Assembly: GCF_000299335.2 (NCBI RefSeq)
Contig: NZ_CP004387.1
Span: forward strand, 372,001-436,000
Reading direction: 5' to 3'
Length of the DNA stretch: 64,000 nt
Source: Isoalcanivorax pacificus W11-5
GTDB lineage: Bacteria > Pseudomonadota > Gammaproteobacteria > Pseudomonadales > Alcanivoracaceae
The position numbers and the translations under genes are program-made. Positions 55,857 to 64,000 of the stretch are shown here, in pieces. The notes below the pieces were generated by a model, which saw only the letters and a list, made by a program, of their open reading frames with translations, was not told the origin of the DNA and searched no databases. Numbering within the stretch: the first letter of the stretch is position 1; every line of letters starts with the position of its first letter.

Positions 55857-57995
55857 ATGAAGAAAGCGGTGGTAGTGGTGCTGGTATTGGTCGCGCTGGT
55901 GGCCTGGTTTGCGCTGGACCTGGGCCAGTACCTGACATTGGCGGCCATCAAGGATCAACAGGCGCGCGTGGACGGGCTCTATGCCGAGCATCCGGTATGG
56001 CTGATTGGCGGCTACTTTCTGCTCTATGTGCTGGTGGCGGCGTTGTCGCTGCCGGGCGCAACGTTGCTGACGCTGCTGGGTGGCGCGGTGTTCGGGCTGG
56101 TCACCGGCACGCTGGTGGTGTCATTCGCCAGCTCCCTCGGCGCCACGCTGGCGATGCTGGTATCGCGCACGCTGTTTCGTGATCTGGTCAGCCGGCGCTT
56201 TGCCGGCACGCTGAGCAGGATCAATGCCGGCATCGACCGCGATGGGGCCTTTTACCTGTTCAGCCTGCGGCTGGTGCCGGTGTTTCCGTTTTTTGTCATC
56301 AACCTCGTGATGGGCCTGACGCGCCTGCCGGCACGGCGTTTTTACTGGGTCAGCCAGCTCGGCATGTTGCCCGGCACGCTGGTGTACGTGAATGCCGGCC
56401 GCGAGCTGGGACAACTGGACAGCCTGCGCGGCATTCTGTCACCGGGGTTGTTGTCAGCGTTTGCCTTGCTGGCGATTTTTCCGTGGCTGGCGCGTGCCGT
56501 GCTCAATCGTGTGCGGGCGCGTCAGCTTTACCGGGGCTGGCAGAAGCCGGCGCAGTTTGACCGCAACCTGATCGTGATCGGTGCGGGGGCGGCCGGCCTG
56601 GTCACGTCCTATATCGCTGCCGCAGTAAAAGCACGCGTGACCCTGATCGAAGCCGGCGAGATGGGCGGCGACTGTCTGAACACCGGCTGCGTGCCGAGCA
56701 AGGCGCTGATTCGCAGCGCGGCGGTGGTGCAGACGCTGCGCGAGGCGGAGCACTTCGGTATCCGGGCCGGCACGCCGGCGGTGGATTTTCCGCAGGTGAT
56801 GGCGCGCCTGCGCGAGGTGATCCAGCGCATCGCACCGCACGATTCCGTCGAGCGCTATGAAAGCCTGGGTGTGGAATGCCTGCACGGCCATGCGCGGCTG
56901 ACCTCGCCCTGGACGGTATCGATCAATGGCCGCACGCTCAGCGCCCGGCATATCGTCATCGCCACCGGTGCGCGACCACGCGTGCCGCATATCCCCGGCC
57001 TGGCGGACAGCGGTTATCTCACCTCGGAGACGCTCTGGCACCTGGAGGCGCTGCCGGCAAGGTTGCTGGTGATGGGCGGTGGCGCCGTGGGGGTGGAACT
57101 GGCGCAGGCGTTCGCCCGGCTGGGCAGCGCAGTCACCGTAGTTGAAACGGCGCCGCGCCTGCTGCCCCGCGAAGACGAAGCGGTCAGCGAGGCGGTGGCC
57201 GCAGCCCTGCGTGCCGACGGCGTTACCCTGATGACCGGCTACCGTGTGTTGCGTGTGGATGAGCAGGCCGGCGAAAAACGCCTGCATTGTGGTGCGGCAG
57301 CGCCGGACGGCGACCCGGTGACGGTGACTGGCGATGCGTTACTGGTGGCGGTGGGGCGCGAGGCGCGTACCGAAGGCATGGGCCTGGAAGAGCTGGGCCT
57401 GCTGCGCCGCGATGACGGCACACTGGACACCGATGCGCATTTGCAGACCCGCTTGCCGAATATTCTGGCCTGCGGCGATGTGACCGGCCCTTACCAGTTC
57501 ACCCACGTGGCCGGTCACCAGGCCTGGTACGCGGCGGTGAATGCGCTGTTCGGATTCGCACGCCGTTTTGCGGTGGATTATGCCGCCATTCCCTTTGTGA
57601 CTTTCAGTGCGCCGGAAGTGGCGCGCGTGGGCCTGAACGAAACCGAGGCGCGGGCGCAGGGCGTGGCCTATGAGCTGACGCGCTATGAATTTGCCGAACT
57701 GGACCGTGCCATCGCGGACGGCTGCGCGCGCGGCTGGGTCAGTGTGCTGACGGTGCCGGGCAAGGACCGTATTCTGGGCGTGACGATTGTTGGCGACCAT
57801 GCAGCAGAAATGATTGCTGAATATGTCCTGGCGATGAAACATGGCCTGGGCCTGAATAAAATACTGGGCACGGTGCATGCCTACCCGACCTTCATGGAAG
57901 GCAACAAGTATGTGGCGGGCGAATGGAAACGTGCCCATGCGCCCGGTTGGGCACTGCGGCTGTTGGCCCGCTTCCACCAGTGGCGTTTGCGATGA
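55857..57995 (+). CDS. TVP38/DedA-like membrane domain fused to a pyridine nucleotide-disulfide oxidoreductase
   Basis: 712 aa. Residues 1-225 form a SNARE-associated/TVP38-like membrane domain (LLTLLGGAVFGLVTGTL, FYLFSLRLVPVFPFFVINLVMGL). Residues 236-712 form a mercuric-reductase/lipoamide-dehydrogenase-like flavoprotein: IGAGAAGLV, redox cysteines CLNTGC (273 and 278), a second dinucleotide site MGGGAVGVELAQ, CGDVTGPYQFTHVAG and C-terminal HAYPTFME. No mercury-specific Cys pair is at the C-terminus, so the substrate is unknown. First gene of a five-gene run, overlapping the VOC gene by 4 nt. Confidence 0.88.
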   Translation: MKKAVVVVLVLVALVAWFALDLGQYLTLAAIKDQQARVDGLYAEHPVWLIGGYFLLYVLVAALSLPGATLLTLLGGAVFGLVTGTLVVSFASSLGATLAMLVSRTLFRDLVSRRFAGTLSRINAGIDRDGAFYLFSLRLVPVFPFFVINLVMGLTRLPARRFYWVSQLGMLPGTLVYVNAGRELGQLDSLRGILSPGLLSAFALLAIFPWLARAVLNRVRARQLYRGWQKPAQFDRNLIVIGAGAAGLVTSYIAAAVKARVTLIEAGEMGGDCLNTGCVPSKALIRSAAVVQTLREAEHFGIRAGTPAVDFPQVMARLREVIQRIAPHDSVERYESLGVECLHGHARLTSPWTVSINGRTLSARHIVIATGARPRVPHIPGLADSGYLTSETLWHLEALPARLLVMGGGAVGVELAQAFARLGSAVTVVETAPRLLPREDEAVSEAVAAALRADGVTLMTGYRVLRVDEQAGEKRLHCGAAAPDGDPVTVTGDALLVAVGREARTEGMGLEELGLLRRDDGTLDTDAHLQTRLPNILACGDVTGPYQFTHVAGHQAWYAAVNALFGFARRFAVDYAAIPFVTFSAPEVARVGLNETEARAQGVAYELTRYEFAELDRAIADGCARGWVSVLTVPGKDRILGVTIVGDHAAEMIAEYVLAMKHGLGLNKILGTVHAYPTFMEGNKYVAGEWKRAHAPGWALRLLARFHQWRLR

Positions 57996-58405
57996 TGCGA
58001 CCTTTTCACCTGGCCTTTCCCGTGACCGACCTGCGTGCGGCACGGCAGTTCTATGTCAACCTGCTCGGCGCCGAACCGGGCCGCAGCACGGAGCACTGGG
58101 CGGATTTCGATCTGTTCGGCCATCAGTTGTCCGCGCATCGGGTGGACAGGCTGCCGGCACCCGCTGGTTTCAGCGAAGTGGATGGCAAGCCGGTGCCGGT
58201 TCCCCATTTCGGGGTCATTCTGGCCTGGCACGAGTGGGAAACGCTGGCGGTGCGGCTGGCCGACGCAGGGCAGGATTTCATTCTTGCGCCACAGGTGCGC
58301 TACGCCGGGCAGACCGGCGAGCAGGGCACCTTTCTGCTATATGATCCGGCCGGTAATGCGCTGGAGTTCAAGGCGTTCCGTCGTAGCGATGAAGTCTTTG
58401 CCTGA
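57992..58405 (+). CDS. VOC-family (glyoxalase-like) protein
   Basis: 137 aa. Two beta-alpha-beta-beta-beta units of the vicinal oxygen chelate fold: FHLAFPVTDLRAARQFYVNLLG and GTFLLYDPAGNALEFKAFR, with His and Glu in plausible metal positions. Likely a small metallo-enzyme with unknown substrate. The ATG at 57992 overlaps the preceding stop (ATGATGA); one 3 nt later is equally possible. Ends 10 nt before greB. Confidence 0.85.
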   Translation: MMRPFHLAFPVTDLRAARQFYVNLLGAEPGRSTEHWADFDLFGHQLSAHRVDRLPAPAGFSEVDGKPVPVPHFGVILAWHEWETLAVRLADAGQDFILAPQVRYAGQTGEQGTFLLYDPAGNALEFKAFRRSDEVFA

Positions 58406-58415
58406 CAGGTGATCT

Positions 58416-58940
58416 ATGGGGCGCTGGCGTCCGCCGTCAAAACCGGCATCCAAATACATCACCCCGGACGGTTACCGGGTGCTCAACGATGAGCTGCAAC
58501 ACCTGTGGAAAGTGCGTCGCCCGGAAGTGACCCAGGCGGTGCAGGAAGCGGCGGCCCAGGGCGACCGCTCGGAAAACGCCGAGTACATTTATGGCAAGAA
58601 GATGCTGCGCGAGATCGACAGCCGCATTCGCTTCCTGTCGCGGCGGCTGGATGACATGGTGGTGGTCGACCGCCTGCCGGATGATCCCACGCGCGTGTTT
58701 TTTGGTGCCTGGGTCACGCTGGAAGACGCCGAGACCGGCGGCATGCGGTGTTACCGTATTGTCGGCCCGGACGAAACCGATGCCGCGCGCGGCTGGATCA
58801 GTGTGGATTCGCCCATGGCACGTGCTTTGCTGGGCAAGCGCGCAGACGATGAGGTGATGGTGCGCTCCCCGGCGGGCGAGCACGAGTACATTATCAACGC
58901 CATTGCGTACACGGCACCTGCCGACGGAGACATGACATGA
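58416..58940 (+). CDS. greB: Transcription elongation factor GreB
   Basis: 174 aa. Rescues stalled RNA polymerase by stimulating RNA cleavage. N-terminal coiled coil starting KYITPDGYRVLNDELQHLWK, with the acidic tip QGDRSENAEYIYGKK, and the C-terminal FKBP-like domain ending VDSPMARALLGKRADDEVMV. It differs from GreA by the longer N-terminus. Its stop overlaps the next start by 4 nt. Confidence 0.95.
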   Translation: MGRWRPPSKPASKYITPDGYRVLNDELQHLWKVRRPEVTQAVQEAAAQGDRSENAEYIYGKKMLREIDSRIRFLSRRLDDMVVVDRLPDDPTRVFFGAWVTLEDAETGGMRCYRIVGPDETDAARGWISVDSPMARALLGKRADDEVMVRSPAGEHEYIINAIAYTAPADGDMT

Positions 58941-59590
58941 GTTCGGGGCGACGCGCCATGAGTTTTATCCGCAAGTCGCTGGTGGGCGGTCTGGTGATCC
59001 TGCTGCCACTGGCGGTCATCGGGTTTTTCTTCCGCTGGATCTACGGCATCGTCACCGACATCACCTCGCCGGTGGCGACGCTGTTCATTCGCAGCTGGGG
59101 CTGGCCGCAGTACGCGGCCGACCTGATCGGTATCGTGGTGCTGGTAACCTTCTGCTTCCTGCTCGGCAACCTGGTCACCACCCGCCTGGGCGGCTGGCTC
59201 TGGCAGCGCACTGAGGACGGCGTGATGGCGCGCCTGCCCGGCTACCGTGCGGTGCGCGAAGTGGTCGCGCAATTACTCGGTAACAGTGAGGATTCACCCT
59301 TTGCACGAGGCGAGGTGGCGCGCATCTGGCTGTATGGCCGTGACATTGACGTGTCCGTGCTCGGGTTGATCACGTCGCGTTTCAGCGACGGCAATGTGAG
59401 TGTGTTCGTGCCGACCGGGCCGAATCCGACCACCGGGTTTATTTATATTGTCAGCATGAGTGTGGTAACACTGTGTCCCGATATCAAGGTTGAACAGATG
59501 ATGAAGGTGGTGGTGGCCTGCGGGGCTGGCAGCAATCGCCTGTTTCCGGGCGGCACAGCCCCGGCGGCAGCGCCCGTGGAGGAAAGATGA
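58937..59590 (+). CDS. DUF502 family membrane protein
   Basis: 217 aa. Two membrane helices (about residues 12-35 and 57-80) followed by a soluble domain with the family segments VPGYR-like RLPGYRAVREVVAQLL and VSVFVPTGPNPTTGFIYIV. Function not known. The ATG at 58937 overlaps greB by 4 nt; a second ATG at 58958 is a possible start. Overlaps the elbB start by 4 nt. Confidence 0.9.
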   Translation: MSSGRRAMSFIRKSLVGGLVILLPLAVIGFFFRWIYGIVTDITSPVATLFIRSWGWPQYAADLIGIVVLVTFCFLLGNLVTTRLGGWLWQRTEDGVMARLPGYRAVREVVAQLLGNSEDSPFARGEVARIWLYGRDIDVSVLGLITSRFSDGNVSVFVPTGPNPTTGFIYIVSMSVVTLCPDIKVEQMMKVVVACGAGSNRLFPGGTAPAAAPVEER

Positions 59591-60240
59591 AAATCGCAGT
59601 TTTGCTCGCCGGCAGCGGCGTGTTCGACGGTTCTGAAATCTACGAGACGACCCTGACACTGCTTGCGCTGGACCGTGCCGACGTCCGCTATCAGTGCATG
59701 GCGCCGAATATCGCCCAGGCCCATGTGATCAACCATATCACCGGGGAACAGATGCCCGGTGAGAAACGCAACGTGCTGGTGGAAGCCGCACGCCTGGCGC
59801 GTGGCGAGATCATCGATCTGAAAGTGGCCGATGCCAGTGACTACGACGCGTTGATCGTGCCCGGCGGTTTCGGGGTGGCCAAAAATCTGTGTGACTTCGC
59901 CTTCAAGGGCGCCGATATGCAGATCAATGCCGAGGTACGTGATTTCGCGCGCGCAGTGCACCGGGCCGGCAAACCGGTGGGGCTGATCTGCATTGCACCG
60001 ACCATGGCGGCACAGCTGTTCGGTGAAGGCGTGGCCTGCACCATCGGCAGTAACGAAGACGTGGCCGCAGCCATCGAAAGCATGGGCGGCAAGCACGTGC
60101 CATGCCCGGTGGATGAGTGTGTCGTGGATGAAGAACGCAAGGTCGTGACCACGCCGGCCTACATGGAAGCCGGCCGCATCCGTGAGGCTGCGGCCGGGAT
60201 CGAGAAGCTGGTGGCGAAAGTGGTGGCGATGGCGGGGTAA
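59587..60240 (+). CDS. elbB: ElbB glyoxalase (DJ-1/PfpI superfamily)
   Basis: 217 aa. DJ-1-like fold: AVLLAGSGVFDGSEIYE, IVPGGFGVAKNL, and GLICIAPTMAAQLFG in which the Cys is the nucleophile-elbow residue. The family has been linked to isoprenoid synthesis and to glyoxalase activity. Full length. It closes the operon begun by the TVP38-flavoprotein gene and is convergent with the ABC-F gene. Confidence 0.93.
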   Translation: MKIAVLLAGSGVFDGSEIYETTLTLLALDRADVRYQCMAPNIAQAHVINHITGEQMPGEKRNVLVEAARLARGEIIDLKVADASDYDALIVPGGFGVAKNLCDFAFKGADMQINAEVRDFARAVHRAGKPVGLICIAPTMAAQLFGEGVACTIGSNEDVAAAIESMGGKHVPCPVDECVVDEERKVVTTPAYMEAGRIREAAAGIEKLVAKVVAMAG

Positions 60241-60280
60241 CAGGGACCGGACGCTTTAAGCCTTCGGCGCCCTGTCAATC

Positions 60281-62185
<1,905 letters not shown>

Positions 62186-62288
62186 GGCAGCAGGGGTTTG
62201 TCGAAAAGGGGTTGCAGTGTAGACAGGCCGGGTGTCGTCAGCAATGCAGGCCGTGGCATGATGCCGGCGGGCAGGGGAGGAAAGGTGA

Positions 62289-62759
62289 ATGACAGAACCG
62301 TCGCTCTGGCAGTACGCACTGACATTATGGAAGCGACCCGGCGTGGAACACGCTGCGCTGTTGTTGCAGGACCAGCACAGCCTGCCTGTGTGCCTGCTGC
62401 TGGCGGCGTTGTGGCTGGCAGGCCGGGGTGTGACGCCGGATGCGGCGCTGGCCGCCGCGCTGCGTGATATCGCGGAAGAGTGGGAGCGCGAGCGGATCGC
62501 GCCGCTGCGCCGGTTGCGCCGCCAGGCCGGCACGCGCGCGGACTGGGCCGACTGGAAACGCGCCTTGCAGGATGCCGAGCTGGAAGCGGAACGCTTGCTG
62601 GTCAGCGCGCTGGAAACCCGTGTGGCGGCGCGCCCGTTGCCGCGTGCAGCGCAACCGCTGCCGGCGCACGGCTGGTTGCTGCTGGTGATACCGGAAATGG
62701 CGGGCTGCGAGAATCTGACCCGCGCGGTGGATGCGTTGCTGGGTGCCGCTCAGCCGTGA
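62289..62759 (+). CDS. TIGR02444 family protein
   Basis: 156 aa, mostly helical. The family pattern is visible: SLWQYALTLWKRPGVEHAALLLQDQHSLPVCLLLAALWLAGRG spans residues 5-48, and IAPLRRLRR follows near 70. Function not known. It often sits next to the ABC-F gene in gammaproteobacteria, as here. Its 3' end overlaps the convergent ParA-like gene by 10 nt. Confidence 0.85.
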   Translation: MTEPSLWQYALTLWKRPGVEHAALLLQDQHSLPVCLLLAALWLAGRGVTPDAALAAALRDIAEEWERERIAPLRRLRRQAGTRADWADWKRALQDAELEAERLLVSALETRVAARPLPRAAQPLPAHGWLLLVIPEMAGCENLTRAVDALLGAAQP

Positions 62760-63505
62760 AAGCCGGGTAACGCGCGCAGCAGATGGCGCTGTACTTCCAG
62801 CCACTCGGCGATACGGCGCCAATGCTGGATGTCCTCAGCGGCACGCTGTACCGGCATGTCGATGATGCCGCCGCCTTCGCCGGCGGCCTGTGTGTAAAGC
62901 TGCGTGTCGCGCAGGGTCGCCAGATAGGGGATTTTCAGGCTGGTCAGGAATTGCCGCAGCTGCTCGTACATTCTGGTGCGTGCGCGAGTGCGATTGGCGA
63001 CCACGGCCAGCCGCCGTGGCCGGCGGCGATAGCAGGGGGAAAGCATCACCGCCTGCAGGAAGCGGGTGGCGGCACGAATGTCGATCGGGCTGGGCAGTAC
63101 CGGCACCAGCACCACCTGGGCCACGCGCAGCACATGGTCCAGCAGGGGCCCGTCGAGGCCGCCGGGGGAGTCGATAATCAGGTAGCCATGGGCCTGGTTG
63201 ACGACTTCCGTGAGGCGGCCATAGGTGGTGTAGGCATCCAGTTTCAGGCTCAGGCCATGGATATCGTGGCGCCCCAGTTGTTCGCGCCGGCGAACCCAGC
63301 TTGCCGAGGACTGCAGTGGATCCAGGTCCAGCAGCGACACGGTCTGCCCTTGCGCGGCCAGATAACTGGCCAGGTTGGTGGCCAGTGTGGTCTTGCCACA
63401 ACCGCCCTTGGCATTGGCGACCAGCACGACAAAGCGCGGCGGCCCGCCGCCACCGATGGCACGGGCTGGTGAAGTCGTCTCGCGTACGTCGGCTGCGCGT
63501 CGCAT
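62750..63505 (-). CDS. Orphan ParA-family ATPase
   Basis: 251 aa. Deviant Walker A KGGCGKTT near residue 33, then LLDLDPLQSSASW, a switch-type IIDSPGGL and a ParA-like core up to AVVANRTRARTRMYEQL. No ParB gene is adjacent, so it may act in positioning of another complex rather than in chromosome segregation. Ribosome site GGAGGGG before the ATG at 63505. Confidence 0.85.
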   Translation of the reverse strand: MRRAADVRETTSPARAIGGGGPPRFVVLVANAKGGCGKTTLATNLASYLAAQGQTVSLLDLDPLQSSASWVRRREQLGRHDIHGLSLKLDAYTTYGRLTEVVNQAHGYLIIDSPGGLDGPLLDHVLRVAQVVLVPVLPSPIDIRAATRFLQAVMLSPCYRRRPRRLAVVANRTRARTRMYEQLRQFLTSLKIPYLATLRDTQLYTQAAGEGGGIIDMPVQRAAEDIQHWRRIAEWLEVQRHLLRALPGFHG

Positions 63506-63862
63506 GACCCCTCCGCCGCCCCCAAGGTTTTGTTATGAAGTGTTATTGCACTATATCGCAGGGCTGTTGTCACACCGCAAGCCCTGCGTCGGGCCGTTGG
63601 CACTGTGCGCCGGTGTGATGACAGGCCGGTTTCAGGGCCGTATGCTCCGGCAATCGGGTTGGGGCCCGGGCGCCAGTCAGCGCAGTGATGACCCTGCCGG
63701 GCCGTGTCAATCCCGGTTGCAGCGGGCGCAAGCCGCCCGCACACTGTGGCGCTGGCGCGATATCGACGCTGCTGATGAGTGGGCCTGCGATATCAACCGA
63801 CGTGGGAAAGCTCCGTTTTCGGGGGCGGCGCGACAACAAATTGAATGCAATCTGGAGGCATG
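63506..63862. other. 357-bp intergenic stretch
   Basis: No convincing gene. Holds a perfect 9-bp hairpin CGCAGGGCT / AGCCCTGCG (63557-63565 and 63580-63588, 14-nt loop), about 50 bp upstream of the ParA-like gene. A second GC-rich hairpin (GCGGGC / GCCCGC) lies near 63724-63742. The motif GCGATATC occurs twice upstream of the FKBP gene. Promoters for both flanking genes must lie here. Confidence 0.5.
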
Positions 63863-64000
63863 ATGAAAAAGTTAGCATTGGTGCTTGCTGTGTCAGCACT
63901 GGCGGCCTGTGGCCAGGAAAAGGGTGGCGACGTCAAGGTCGAGTCTGATGTGCAGAAGGCATCCTATGCCATCGGTTACCGTACCGGTGAGCAGATGTAC
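63863..64000 (+). CDS. FKBP-type peptidyl-prolyl isomerase, N-terminal part (3' end outside window)
   Basis: Only the first 46 codons are present. Lipoprotein-type signal peptide with LAAC, then DVQKASYAIGYRTGEQMY, the start of the FkpA/Mip-type dimerisation domain. Expected to be a periplasmic or outer-membrane folding helper. GGAGG precedes the tandem ATGs at 63860 and 63863; 63863 gives better spacing. Confidence 0.8.
   Translation, partial: MKKLALVLAVSALAACGQEKGGDVKVESDVQKASYAIGYRTGEQMY

Overview
The window is a chromosomal segment of a high-GC gammaproteobacterium. The order hemB / ppk1 / ppx / trxA-rho, the bioBFHCD operon, a type-2 LeuA, Mg-type HemB, GreB-DUF502-ElbB and a TIGR02444 protein fit the Pseudomonadales/Oceanospirillales, with Alcanivorax-like bacteria as the best guess. 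That placement is inferred from gene content, not from a search. I see no tRNA, rRNA, insertion sequence, prophage or CRISPR array. Coding density is high, and most gene pairs are tightly packed or translationally overlapping.

Layout: 1-4489 holds the biotin operon bioB(partial)-bioF-bioH-bioC-bioD. 4530-9966 is a run of accessory genes: a small membrane protein, a perfect 33-bp inverted repeat, a PhaC-like hydrolase with a serine nucleophile, a membrane protein coupled to a DUF1835 protein, and a PPC-repeat lipoprotein. 10034-12023 is an alkylation-repair pair (ogt and a frameshifted ada-alkA fusion). 12159-17031 has a GST, three small proteins (one Rnk-like), a degenerate SDR, a flavodoxin-like reductase and a large SLC13 permease. 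17026-23623 is a copper island: copA-cueR face a CopL-like protein, a TolC-like lipoprotein, a multicopper oxidase and a DUF411 protein across one CueR operator with promoter elements on both strands. 23659-26991 is a Fur-type heme uptake pair (TonB receptor plus HmuY).

27102-33743 contains a small membrane protein, an Lrp regulator divergent from leuA, an AT-richer orphan secreted protein, a YqhA protein and a fused SecDF. 33820-37307 is a TetR-controlled group (AdeT-like periplasmic protein, NTF2-like protein, GST). 37310-45774 holds LysR/frmA, a cytochrome c-FTR1 iron permease fusion, slyD, moaA, a MerR/CDF metal efflux pair with a textbook 19-bp-spaced promoter, and ubiD. 45845-54651 groups phosphate and housekeeping genes: phoX behind a Pho-box-like array, a CPBP protein, rho, trxA, ppx and ppk1. 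54755-64000 carries hemB, then a compact operon (TVP38-flavoprotein fusion, VOC, greB, DUF502, elbB), an ABC-F protein, TIGR02444, an orphan ParA-like ATPase and the start of an FKBP isomerase.

The recurring theme is envelope and metal/stress handling (Cu, Fe/heme, Zn/Cd-type efflux, phosphate, alkylation damage), mostly as small regulator-plus-effector modules with divergent promoters. No wholly new multigene system is clear. The strongest candidates for a second look are the shared CueR promoter, the TetR/AdeT-like group, the TVP38-flavoprotein fusion and several precise inverted repeats.
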